Of a DNA stretch of 64,000 nt, positions 55,461 through 63,543 are shown in pieces. The stretch spans positions 124,001 through 188,000 of the forward strand of contig NZ_ALJF01000010.1 of NCBI RefSeq assembly GCF_000300855.1, written 5' to 3'. The translations under genes were made by a program, and so were the position numbers. The stretch's first letter is position 1. Each line of letters begins with the position of its first letter. Origin of the DNA: Agrobacterium albertimagni AOL15. GTDB lineage: Bacteria; Pseudomonadota; Alphaproteobacteria; Rhizobiales; Rhizobiaceae. The notes beneath the pieces are model-generated. The model was given only the letters and a program-made list of their open reading frames with translations, was not told the DNA's origin and searched no databases.

Positions 55461-56375
55461 TCATGGTTGCACAAGGCGCAGTCTTTCTCTCAGCGGCGCG
55501 CGGTCGGTTTTGGCCAGCTCCTGCCGGAACCACCGCACCAGCGCGTCGAGAGCCGGTTCGGACCGGCGGCTCTCCTTGATGCAGAGATGATAGTCCTCAT
55601 GCGTTGGCATGGCTGCCTCGTGAAGAAGCCGAAGGCTTCCCTCCCGGATCCAGGGCTCGACCAGGAAATCCGGAAGCAGCGCGGCACCAAGTCCCAGACG
55701 GACCATGTCGAGCGCGACCACATAGTGAGAGGCAAAAAGCCAGCGGTCGCCGCCTGGGTTCACATCCGCCCGTCCGCTGTGTCTGGCATAGGCCTGCCAA
55801 TCGGAACCGATCTTGCCGGGCGAAAGCTCCGTGGTGATGTAACTGGGCTCCGTCGTGCCGCTCACAAGTGCCGATGACACGACGGGAACCAGGAATTCCG
55901 GCCAGAGAAGCTGAGCATGGTAGCCCGGATCCCTTGGCAAGGTGGTGACGAAGGCGTCGCCCGTGGCATCGGTGAGGTCGGGATCCTGCGCATACATCAT
56001 GATCTGCAGGTCGATCTGAGGATGCGCGGCGTAGAAGGATTTCAGACGTGGCACGAGCCATGCCGTCGCAAAACTGCTGCAAACCGCAAGCCGCACGCGA
56101 TCGCGAGAACCGCCGATTGTCTCGGCGAGTGATCGATGGATCTCCGCGAAGGCCGGCTGGAGCCGCCGTGCAAGATCGCGTCCGGCATCGGTCAGAACGA
56201 TCCCGCGGCCACTTTTCTGCAACAGCCTCTCGCCGACGATTTCTCCGAGAAGGCGCAATTGATGGCTTACGGCGCTCTGGGTAACGCCCAGTTCCGCAGC
56301 CGCTGCAGCAACGGAGAGATGGCGGGATACGGTCTCGAATGTATGCAAGGCGCGCAGGTTGTGGCGAAACTCCAT
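55461..56375 (-). CDS. LysR-family transcriptional regulator
   Basis: 304 residues. N-terminal winged HTH (LRALHTFETVSRHLSVAAAAAELGVTQSAVSHQLRLLGE), then the effector domain starting DRVRLAVCSSFATAWLVPRLKSF, as in GcvA-like members. The ATG at 56375 (MEFRHNL) gives the standard N-terminus; upstream in-frame residues look non-coding. It is divergent from the L,D-transpeptidase gene about 190 bp away, a usual LysR-target layout. Confidence 0.92.
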   Translation of the reverse strand: MEFRHNLRALHTFETVSRHLSVAAAAAELGVTQSAVSHQLRLLGEIVGERLLQKSGRGIVLTDAGRDLARRLQPAFAEIHRSLAETIGGSRDRVRLAVCSSFATAWLVPRLKSFYAAHPQIDLQIMMYAQDPDLTDATGDAFVTTLPRDPGYHAQLLWPEFLVPVVSSALVSGTTEPSYITTELSPGKIGSDWQAYARHSGRADVNPGGDRWLFASHYVVALDMVRLGLGAALLPDFLVEPWIREGSLRLLHEAAMPTHEDYHLCIKESRRSEPALDALVRWFRQELAKTDRAPLRERLRLVQP

Positions 56376-56566
56376 GCGCTGATCCCTCCGATGCGCTCGA
56401 ATCGTCGTCTGGCACCCGCAGCGACTGATGCGCGCCGAGGATGAACTGCCAGATCCATGCAACGTTTCATGAGAGTTTTTTAAAATTCAAGCAGGAAACT
56501 CATTGGACAGCCTTGGGCAGCCCTGAAATGATCCGTCCCGATAGAGGCGAGAGGGCGAGATCTGCC

Positions 56567-57559
56567 ATGCGGAACAAGGAGCGGGGCAGGCGAGATTTCA
56601 TCTCCGGTCTGGCGGCCCTGGCCGCCGTGGCCGGACCGGGCGGAACACTTGCCGGCGAAGTGATGAAAGAGATCGCCGCGCTGAAGCCGGGGGAATTCAC
56701 CTGGCATCCGGAGCACCAGCGCACCGGACCTGTGGCGGTCGTCGTCTCTCTCCCGGAACAGCGCGTGCATGTGTATCGCAACGGCATTCGCATTGCGGTC
56801 TCCACCTGTTCGACCGGCAAGCCCGGCCACGAGACCCCGACCGGCGTCTTTGTCGTGCTGCAGAAGGACAAGCACCACAAGTCGAGCACCTATGACGATG
56901 CGCCCATGCCGAACATGAACCGGCTCACATGGTCCGGCATCGCTCTGCATGCGGGAAATCTGCCGGGTTATCCGGCGTCGCATGGCTGCGTACGTCTGCC
57001 CATGGCCTTTTCCGAACGCCTCTTCGACATCACCCATCTCGGAACGCCGGTCATCATCGCGGGATCGACTCAGGATCCGCAGGCGCTCACCCATCCGGGA
57101 ATGGTGCTGGGGGCCTATGCCGCACGGGAATTCAGTGACGCCGTGACGGCGCTGCACGGCAAGCAGCGGCCGAATGACTGGACCGACCTCAGCAAGCAAC
57201 CCGTCGTTTCCGTCATCATGTCGACCTTTGACGGAAAGGCCTTGCTGGTCGAAAACTCCGAGATCCGCGCGGAGGGCCGGATCACCGTTAATGGCCGGGA
57301 CAAGCTCGGCAGCCACGTCTTCCTGCTCGACGGCCTCGACGAGGCGACACGCGGCATGCGCTGGATCGCCTTTGCCAATCCGAACGATGATGAAGGCGTG
57401 GTCAACATGGCCGCAAACCTCCTCGCCCGGATATCCGCCGATCCGACCTTCGTGTCGACCATGCAAAGGCTCCTGCACCCCGGCGCAGTGCTGATCCTGA
57501 CCGATGCACCGCTTGCGCCCGATACCCGCACAGGCAAGGACTTCGTCATCATGGCGTGA
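56567..57559 (+). CDS. Tat-exported L,D-transpeptidase (YkuD family)
   Basis: 330 residues. N-terminal GRRDFISGLAALAAVAGPGG looks like a Tat signal (twin Arg8-Arg9). The YkuD domain (about 55-190) has LHAG and SHGCVRLP (138-145) with catalytic Cys141. The C-terminal about 130 residues are not part of the basic YkuD domain. L,D-transpeptidases make 3-3 cross-links in peptidoglycan or attach proteins to it, and are prominent in Rhizobiaceae. Start ATG 56567 precedes the Tat motif; ATG 56528 is an in-frame alternative. Confidence 0.88.
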   Translation: MRNKERGRRDFISGLAALAAVAGPGGTLAGEVMKEIAALKPGEFTWHPEHQRTGPVAVVVSLPEQRVHVYRNGIRIAVSTCSTGKPGHETPTGVFVVLQKDKHHKSSTYDDAPMPNMNRLTWSGIALHAGNLPGYPASHGCVRLPMAFSERLFDITHLGTPVIIAGSTQDPQALTHPGMVLGAYAAREFSDAVTALHGKQRPNDWTDLSKQPVVSVIMSTFDGKALLVENSEIRAEGRITVNGRDKLGSHVFLLDGLDEATRGMRWIAFANPNDDEGVVNMAANLLARISADPTFVSTMQRLLHPGAVLILTDAPLAPDTRTGKDFVIMA

Positions 57560-58021
57560 GAGTGGCAATCACTCCTGCTTGAGCGCGTCGGGCCGCAGGT
57601 GGGGTGAGCATTTGCGCGAGAGCAGCTTTGCGCCTTCAATCGACCGTTGGTCCGACATCATATGAAAACGTGCAGCGGACCATCGTTGCAGTCCGAGGCA
57701 TCGGCGATGTGTTCTCGGCCGGCTAGACAGCCTTACGCCGCCAAAAAACAGCCACAACCTTGCGTTTGGCTGCCGGTCGGAAAACCGAGCCGACTTCCGA
57801 CCGACCGAAACCACATGCAGTGTTGAACGCTGTACGGTTTGCAGCTTATTCGCCCCGTGACTTGCCGCAAACGGCTGGGTCTCGTGACGACAAGCGCATG
57901 AGCGTCAGGTCCCAATTTCATTGCAGTTTCAGGCGAGGCACCTATAACTGCCAGGCGGCTCTTCCATGACGAAGCGCGCTGCCGATCTAGAATGCGCCGA
58001 TTATCAAAGTGGAAGATCAAC
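57560..58021. other. 462-bp region upstream of the kaiC-like operon
   Basis: No convincing gene. Two inverted repeats are visible: TGGTCCG / CGGACCA (57648-57654, 57676-57682) and CGGTCGGAA / TTCCGACCG (57774-57782, 57795-57803). The promoter for the KaiC-like operon should be here. Confidence 0.5.
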
Positions 58022-59467
58022 ATGCCCAAACAGAAAAAGCCCGCGGTCGTGAGCACCGGTATCGTCGGCCTCGATGAAATCCTGCGCGGCGGGCTCCCGG
58101 CGTCCAACCTCTATATGCTGCAGGGGGCTCCGGGTTCGGGCAAGACCACAGCCGCTCTTCAGTTTCTCCGTGCGGGTGTCGAGGCTGGCGAAAACTGCAT
58201 CTATGTGACGCTTTCGCAGACGGCGGCCGAATTGAAAGCGATCGCCCTTTCGCACGGCTGGACGCTCGACGGCATCCGGGTCGAAGAGCTGTCAACGTCT
58301 GGTACGGTCAGCGAGGCCGACGACCAAAGCATATTTCTCACGGCGGATCTTCGGCTGGATCAGACGCGCAAAGCGATCGAAGCCGCGATTGAGGAACACA
58401 AGCCTCGTCGCCTCGTCTACGATTCCCTCCTCGAGATCCGGTTGATCACCGGTGACAGCCCACGCTTTCGCAGGGAGCTGATCGGCTTCAAGTCGTTCCT
58501 GGCTGAAAGGAATGTCGTGGCGCTGCTGTTGGACACCCAGACAGCCGGGTCTGATCGCAGCGGGGAAGAGGTCGAAGGCCTTGCCCACGGCGTTATCCGT
58601 TTCGACAAGTCGCTTGAAGAATACGGCGGCGTCCGTCGCCGCATCGAGGTCTCAAAGATGCGCGGGGTGCCCATCGCCGATGGGTATCACGATATGGCGA
58701 TCCGCGAAGGCGAGGGCGTCGTGGTGTTCCCTCGGATCATGCCGAGCACGGCGGCGGAGAGCGCCAAGCCGCAACTGATCAAGTCTGGGGTCGCCGAGCT
58801 GGATGAGATGTTCGGCGGCGGCCAGGAATCCGGGACGACAACCCTGGTTATCGGCCAGTCGGGGACCGGCAAGTCGACAATGTCCTCACTCTACGCAACA
58901 GCAGCACTCGAGCGCGGCGAGAATGTCGCGCTTTTCCTGTTCGAGGAGCGGCTCGAGACCTTCTTCCGCAGGTCGGAAGGCTTGGGCATGCAGCTGAGGC
59001 AGTTCCACAAGGACGGCAAGCTGATCCTGCGCGATTTCAATCCCAATGAGATTTCCCCGGGCGAATTCGGACAGATCGTCCAGGATGCCGTCACGCAGAA
59101 CAAGTCACGCGTCGTCGTGATCGACAGTCTGACCGGCTACCTGAATTCTCTCCCCCACCGGGAGAAGGCGGTTCGCGACATACAGTCGCTCCTCAAATAT
59201 CTCGCCCGCTCGGGCGTGCTGACAATGCTGATCGTTGCGCAGCATGGTCTGATCGGCCAGAATGTTGGCATCGATGTCGATGTGAGCTTCCTCGGCGACA
59301 CCGTTCTGCTGTTGCGGATCATGGAGCATGAGGGGCGCTTGCGCCGGAACATCACAGTCGTCAAGAAGCGCCATGGCCCGCACGATCTGAACATTCGCGA
59401 ACTCATCATCGAGAGTGGAGGTGTCAGCGTGGTGGCCTATAACCCTCTCCCAGAATCAAAGGGATGA
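58022..59467 (+). CDS. KaiC-like double-domain RecA-fold ATPase
   Basis: 481 residues, two KaiC domains. CI: TGIVGLDEILRGGLP, Walker A GAPGSGKT (35-42). CII: SGVAELDEMFGGG, Walker A GQSGTGKS (278-285), Walker B RVVVIDSL. The catalytic Glu pair (TFEE in cyanobacterial KaiC) is present in CII (LFEER, 307-310) but is Ser-Gln in CI (TLSQ, 63-66). In CII the autophosphorylation segment reads VSFLGDT (421-427), keeping a Ser (422) but with Phe instead of the adjacent Thr, by remembered alignment. The ribosome site GGAAGA precedes ATG 58022. ATGA overlap with a kinase gene. No KaiA or KaiB is nearby. Confidence 0.93.
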   Translation: MPKQKKPAVVSTGIVGLDEILRGGLPASNLYMLQGAPGSGKTTAALQFLRAGVEAGENCIYVTLSQTAAELKAIALSHGWTLDGIRVEELSTSGTVSEADDQSIFLTADLRLDQTRKAIEAAIEEHKPRRLVYDSLLEIRLITGDSPRFRRELIGFKSFLAERNVVALLLDTQTAGSDRSGEEVEGLAHGVIRFDKSLEEYGGVRRRIEVSKMRGVPIADGYHDMAIREGEGVVVFPRIMPSTAAESAKPQLIKSGVAELDEMFGGGQESGTTTLVIGQSGTGKSTMSSLYATAALERGENVALFLFEERLETFFRRSEGLGMQLRQFHKDGKLILRDFNPNEISPGEFGQIVQDAVTQNKSRVVVIDSLTGYLNSLPHREKAVRDIQSLLKYLARSGVLTMLIVAQHGLIGQNVGIDVDVSFLGDTVLLLRIMEHEGRLRRNITVVKKRHGPHDLNIRELIIESGGVSVVAYNPLPESKG

Positions 59468-60501
59468 CCGTTTCTACCGAAAGTGAGCTGGACTGGGTGC
59501 TCGTCCTTGCTCCCTTCCGCAGGGATGCCGACTATATCGCGGCCCTTTTGCAGGAAGAGCAGATCGAGGTGATGGCGTCTGAGCTCGATTCAGAACTGGT
59601 CAAGCATCTGGACAGATCGCCGGGCATGATCGTGATCACGCACGAGGCTTTGAACCCGACCGTTTTCGCACAGATTGGGGCGCATCTCGCCGGGCAGCCC
59701 GACTGGTCCGAAGTGCCAATCATCGTCCTCCTGGAGCGGGCGGCACCCCTTGCTCGTATTCGAGGCCAACTGGAGGGTTCCTGGCCGGGCGCCCGCGTCC
59801 TGTTCTATACGCGTCCGATCACGCCGCTGGAACTCGTGAACGGCATCCAGTCCAACCTCCTGGTGCGGCTGCGCCAACGCGAGGTTCGGGATTCGATCGA
59901 ACGGGAAAAAGAGCTGCGCCTGGAACTCAACCACCGGGTTAAGAACATTCTGGCGAGTGTCCAGTCGATTTTTCAGATGACGAAGCGCGGTGCTGCAACC
60001 GTGGAAGATCTGGCCAGCGATTTTTCCGGCCGCCTGAAGGCCTTGTCCAATGTGCATGCCGCGGTCTTCGAGGCTGGTGGTGAGGAGGTCCGGCTGTCCG
60101 ACGTCGTCGAGCTGACAGTCTCCCCCTACAATGGCGAGGGCGTCACCCGGATCGAGGTCACCGGTGCGGATATGGTCGTCAGTCGGGACGCCGGGACAAC
60201 GATCGCATTGTGCCTGCACGAGCTCATCACGAATGCCATCAAATACGGTGCGCTTTCCCGGCCCGAGGGGCACGTGGCACTTGTCTGGGCGATTGCCGCC
60301 GACGGTCCCCGTGAGTTCTCTCTCAGTTGGACCGAGATCGGTGGGCCGCCGGTGCGCGAGCCGACGCGGCAGGGATATGGCACGCGTTATGTGCGGGCAG
60401 CCCTGGGGTCTCTATTCGGCAACGTCCCTGACATCGTGTTTGCACCAGATGGCTTTCGCTGCAGCGTGCGAGGTCCCGTCGAACGGATAAGTGCCAGTTG
60501 A
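59464..60501 (+). CDS. Sensor kinase with pseudo-receiver and HWE-type kinase core
   Basis: 345 residues. Residues 8-135 look like a receiver fold that has lost its phospho-site: the beta-3 end is MIVITHEALNP (no Asp) and the usual Lys-Pro is FYTRPIT. Kinase core: His157 in LELNHRVKNILASVQSIFQMT, HELITNAIKYGALS (252-265) and Trp289-x-Glu291 (WTEIGGPP). No membrane segment. Translationally coupled to the KaiC-like gene (ATGA), so the pseudo-receiver may read KaiC state, as SasA/CikA-type partners do in cyanobacteria; this is inferred. Confidence 0.9.
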   Translation: MTVSTESELDWVLVLAPFRRDADYIAALLQEEQIEVMASELDSELVKHLDRSPGMIVITHEALNPTVFAQIGAHLAGQPDWSEVPIIVLLERAAPLARIRGQLEGSWPGARVLFYTRPITPLELVNGIQSNLLVRLRQREVRDSIEREKELRLELNHRVKNILASVQSIFQMTKRGAATVEDLASDFSGRLKALSNVHAAVFEAGGEEVRLSDVVELTVSPYNGEGVTRIEVTGADMVVSRDAGTTIALCLHELITNAIKYGALSRPEGHVALVWAIAADGPREFSLSWTEIGGPPVREPTRQGYGTRYVRAALGSLFGNVPDIVFAPDGFRCSVRGPVERISAS

Positions 60502-60651
60502 TTGCCGTCTGGCGGGCTTCACACGCGGTCGCTCTTAACTAACCCGGGACTAACCGGAAAAACCGAGGATCAATCCACCGATGAGTGCGTTGCCCCTACT
60601 TCATCAGTCAATTGGCGTGTGACACGACATCGCCGACGGAAAGTAAATGGA

Positions 60652-61020
60652 ATGGCGCAGAAGGGGACCACCGTTATTGTCGTTGAGGACGAAGTGATCG
60701 TCCGCATGGACATCGCAATGTCGCTTCAGGATGAGGGTTTCATCGTCCTTGAAGCGTCCAATGCCGATGAGGCGATTGGACTTCTCGATAGCCATCCGGA
60801 AATCAGGCTCATGTTCACGGACATCGACATGCCCGGCAGTATGGACGGCTTGAAGCTGGCAGAGGCCGTGCGTGACAGGTGGCCTCCGGTCAAGATCATC
60901 ATTGCATCAGGACACCGGCAGTTGAGAGATGACCTTCTTCCGATCGAGGGCAAGTTCTTCAGCAAACCGTATGACCATGCCCGCATCATATCCGCCATGC
61001 GAGAAATGCTCGCGGCCTGA
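60652..61020 (+). CDS. Single-domain response regulator downstream of the KaiC-associated kinase
   Basis: 122 residues, receiver only: VIVVEDEVIVRMDIA, phospho-acceptor Asp in MFTDIDMPGSMDG, and Lys in FFSKPYD. The ATG at 60652 (MAQKGTTVIVVEDE) has GGAAAG upstream; earlier in-frame codons lie in apparently non-coding sequence. It follows the HWE kinase by 150 bp on the same strand and is its most likely phosphorylation target. Confidence 0.9.
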   Translation: MAQKGTTVIVVEDEVIVRMDIAMSLQDEGFIVLEASNADEAIGLLDSHPEIRLMFTDIDMPGSMDGLKLAEAVRDRWPPVKIIIASGHRQLRDDLLPIEGKFFSKPYDHARIISAMREMLAA

Positions 61021-61080
61021 TAATCAGCCGAAGACGGCGCTGGTGTTTCATCGGAGCGGTGGGCGGACAACAGCATGCGG

Positions 61081-61500
61081 TCAGGGGTGTGACTTGTCGT
61101 CAATCGCGCCGATACGAGGAAGTCTGAGAAAGAAACCCGTTATTTCTTCCGGGGTCGCTCGTTCGAGGGCGCCGCTTTCGATCTCGCTTTGCGTCCAGAT
61201 CCATGTTGCCGCCGGATCGTGCAACATGGCCCATTCTCCGAACATCCGCTCTGCAACATGTTCTGCAACATGGACCTTGAGATCGAGGTGGCGGTCGTCG
61301 CGCTCGATGCGCTCGAGGGTCTTGCGGACCTCCGGCTCGGGGCCTTCGAGCCACTGTAGATAGATGTCTGCGCGGCAGATCAAGGCACCTGTAATGCCGT
61401 CACGAAAATTCGCGCGCCGGGCCTCCATGAGGATTCCGTCTAGAGTTGCGCTGTCATAACCAAAGGGTTGTGACGTGTAGATGGCCCGAAACACATCCAT
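61081..61500 (-). CDS. Short BLUF-domain blue-light sensor protein
   Basis: 139 residues, essentially one BLUF domain. FAD-pocket residues are all present: Tyr8 (IYTSQ), Asn31 (ARRANFRDGITG), Gln49 (YLQWLEG) and Trp90 (GEWAM), with the same 18- and 41-residue Asn-Gln and Gln-Trp spacing as AppA. No output domain, so it should signal by protein contact. It is convergent with the receiver of the KaiC-kinase group (60-bp gap). Confidence 0.92.
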   Translation of the reverse strand: MDVFRAIYTSQPFGYDSATLDGILMEARRANFRDGITGALICRADIYLQWLEGPEPEVRKTLERIERDDRHLDLKVHVAEHVAERMFGEWAMLHDPAATWIWTQSEIESGALERATPEEITGFFLRLPRIGAIDDKSHP

Positions 61501-61682
61501 GCGCTCTTATCTCCTGTCTGTGGGTCGCTCTGATCGAGACATCTCTGCAGCGTGCCATTCGATCAGTTTCGCGAGGCGGCGTCCACCAGATACGAGGTCG
61601 CATCAGGCATTTCGACCATGCGATCTCAGCTCGCCACAGAGAGAGTCCAGCTTCAACAGAGCAGATCGATAGTGAGCCTGCA

Positions 61683-61961
61683 TCAAACCTTGTCGTAGGT
61701 GAAGGATGTCAGCAGCGTTGTCACGAAATTGCTGGCCTTTTCCTTGACCAGAACTTCCGTCCACTCGTCGGTGCCACGGAGCGCCAAGCTCGAGTAGATG
61801 CTGTCGACAGCCGTCTCCTCGATGCGCTTGACCTGCGATCTGAATGCCGGCTCATCACCGGTCATGTACATATCACGCACAACCACTCTCAGGATCTCCT
61901 GAATGGCGATCTGCCAGGCCGTGTTGATTGCCTGTAGTTCTGCTGCTGCTTCTTGTGTCAT
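61683..61961 (-). CDS. Hypothetical small helical protein
   Basis: 92 residues, mostly amphipathic helix (AAAELQAINTAWQIAIQEILRVVVRDMYM; RSQVKRIEETAVDSIYSSLALRG). No known motif. It reads in the same direction as the BLUF gene and lies 182 bp upstream of it; the gap between has no other gene. It could be a BLUF partner, without direct support. Confidence 0.6.
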   Translation of the reverse strand: MTQEAAAELQAINTAWQIAIQEILRVVVRDMYMTGDEPAFRSQVKRIEETAVDSIYSSLALRGTDEWTEVLVKEKASNFVTTLLTSFTYDKV

Positions 61962-62004
61962 GAAAGCTCCAGTCTGCAGTCCTCTATCGGCTGCGGTTGA
62001 GGCA

Positions 62005-62035
62005 TAAAAAAAGGCCAGGCAATTTGCCTGACCTT
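62005..62035 (-). terminator. Intrinsic terminator of the cold-shock gene
   Basis: On the minus strand AAGG-T-CAGGC / GCCTG-G-CCTT with a 5-nt loop is followed by seven T (complement of A-run 62006-62012). It begins 71 bp after the csp stop. Confidence 0.8.
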
Positions 62036-62105
62036 CATTGGTCTCATGGGTTTCGCGCTCTCACACTGCCAGTACATCCGTGGTCAGGGGAAAGCAGATC
62101 CCAAA

Positions 62106-62315
62106 TCAGGCTGCTTGAAGATTGCAGGCCGACATCTTGCCCGACTTGTTGTCGCGCTCCATGTCGTAAGACAACTTCTGGCCTTCGACGATTTCGCGCA
62201 TGCCAGCGCGTTCGACAGCCGAGATGTGGACGAATGCGTCCGGGCCGCCGTTGTCAGGCTGAATGAAGCCGAAGCCCTTGGTGGAATTGAACCATTTTAC
62301 TGTGCCAGTGGTCAT
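62106..62315 (-). CDS. csp: Cold-shock protein (CspA family)
   Basis: A 69-residue single OB-fold. RNP1 is KGFGFIQ and RNP2 is AFVHISAV, with TVKWFNSTKG at the N-terminus. Binds single-stranded RNA/DNA and acts as an RNA chaperone. ATG 62315 is the standard family start. A TTGACA-17-TACATA promoter upstream implies a 5' UTR of roughly 135 nt, as for cold-inducible csp genes. Followed by an intrinsic terminator. Confidence 0.96.
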   Translation of the reverse strand: MTTGTVKWFNSTKGFGFIQPDNGGPDAFVHISAVERAGMREIVEGQKLSYDMERDNKSGKMSACNLQAA

Positions 62316-62751
62316 GATGAACCCTTTCGTAGCAATAGGAGGTACCACAGCGCGATTGCGCAGCGGATGGTGATAGCGATGCTTTAAAGGGAGGGTTCGT
62401 TCAGGGCGCGGTGCTACACGCGCAATAACCAAAGCTCAGCAGCAAAATATCGATAGTTCTATGTATTGGAGTTCCAGAAGTTTGTCAACCTTTTGGTTAC
62501 GTCGTGGTCGAATTCAATTTTCGGTGGTCCCGGGGTGGCGTATCAGGCGAGGGGTATCTCGGCCGGAATTTCTTTGATTGGGGGCGGGGCCTTCCGCGTA
62601 TCGTGGGAGCGACTGATGACGCAAGCAAAGAAACTCTGGAACAAAAGTCTTGGACATGCGTTGACGTGGCGAAGATCAGCGTCTGCGGTTCGCTTCCTTC
62701 CGACACGTGCGATGGCGACACGGAGTCTATAATTCCGCTGATCGGATATCT
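62316..62751. other. 436-bp divergent region between csp and the PRC-barrel gene
   Basis: It holds the csp promoter and leader. The part from 62500 to 62751 has open frames of about 80 codons but no ribosome site or recognisable protein, so no gene is called. Confidence 0.5.
62460..62488 (-). promoter_or_regulatory. Sigma-70-type promoter of csp with a long 5' UTR
   Basis: On the minus strand -35 TTGACA (62483-62488, perfect) and -10 TACATA (62460-62465, weak) are separated by 17 nt. The predicted start near 62452 leaves about 137 nt before the csp ATG. An AACC-N4-GGTT palindrome abuts the -35. Confidence 0.45.
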
Positions 62752-63543
62752 ATGACACGCTTGAGATCTATTGCCGCCGGCGCATTCCTGCTGGCGATGA
62801 GCCCACACGCGAGCTGGGCTGCCTGCAACATATCGGACGCCCAACTGGAAGAGGCTGTCCTCGAAAACGCTGAACTACGCGCTCCCCAAAACCGTTACCT
62901 CGTTCATGATCTGCGCGCCTTGAGAGACGCTGCCTTCCTGCTTTGGAACTATGGGCTTGAGGAGGATTGTGAACGCCTCGTCGGCAATATCAAGGAGCTG
63001 ATTGCCGCGCCGCATATGGGGAGCCTTGGCACAAATGATGAAGATGAAGCCGATCAGCAACTCGCGGCCGGTGAACCGCAGTGGCACCGTTTGGGCCAGA
63101 TCAAGGGTACTCGAGGCGAACCCGGTGAAGACGCACTGGTCAGCATCAACGACCTCGATCCAGGTCTGTTGGCGAGTGAGATCATCGGAGCTGAGGTGCG
63201 CACCTCGGATGACATGATCGTCGGGGAAGTCCGCAACGTCGTGATCGGCACGAAGGACCGGTGGGATTACGTGATCGTCGCATCGGACGGCTTCTTCGTA
63301 GCAGGCAAGAACAGTCTTGTGGTCCCGCTTCGCTATCTCGTGATCGATCAGAAACGCAAAAGCTTTTTCCTGCGGATATCGAACGACCAGGTGAAGGCGG
63401 TCCCGCTCATGCCGGATCAGGACTATAACTGGCTGGCCGACGAAACATGGCGCGCCACCAATGACGCGATCTTTCAAAGTCTCATTCCGGACGTCGCGGA
63501 AAACACCGCACAGCCTTTACCGACGGAAGGCAGCACAGAGTGA
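62752..63543 (+). CDS. Exported PRC-barrel-domain protein
   Basis: 263 residues with a signal peptide (MTRLRSIAAGAFLLAMSPHASWA). The PRC barrel covers about 140-220: LLASEIIGAEVRTSDDMIVGEVRNVVIGTKDRWDYVIVA and SLVVPLRYLVID. Residues 25-100 are helical with two Cys (AACNIS, EEDCERL). PRC barrels are small adaptor folds found in ribosome maturation and in many rhizobial envelope proteins. The stop overlaps a receiver gene (GTGA), an odd partner for an exported protein. Confidence 0.85.
   Translation: MTRLRSIAAGAFLLAMSPHASWAACNISDAQLEEAVLENAELRAPQNRYLVHDLRALRDAAFLLWNYGLEEDCERLVGNIKELIAAPHMGSLGTNDEDEADQQLAAGEPQWHRLGQIKGTRGEPGEDALVSINDLDPGLLASEIIGAEVRTSDDMIVGEVRNVVIGTKDRWDYVIVASDGFFVAGKNSLVVPLRYLVIDQKRKSFFLRISNDQVKAVPLMPDQDYNWLADETWRATNDAIFQSLIPDVAENTAQPLPTEGSTE

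Noticed and set aside
60541-60600. Possible EcfG (general stress) promoter upstream of the receiver
   Set aside because: GGAAAA and CGTT are present but the spacing is far longer than the 16-17 nt required.
57992-61020. KaiB or KaiA partner gene in the kaiC cluster
   Set aside because: None of the open frames between 57560 and 61500 resembles KaiA or KaiB.
62504-62755. An 83-codon plus-strand frame before the PRC-barrel gene
   Set aside because: No ribosome site, no recognisable protein, and it ends over the PRC-barrel start.
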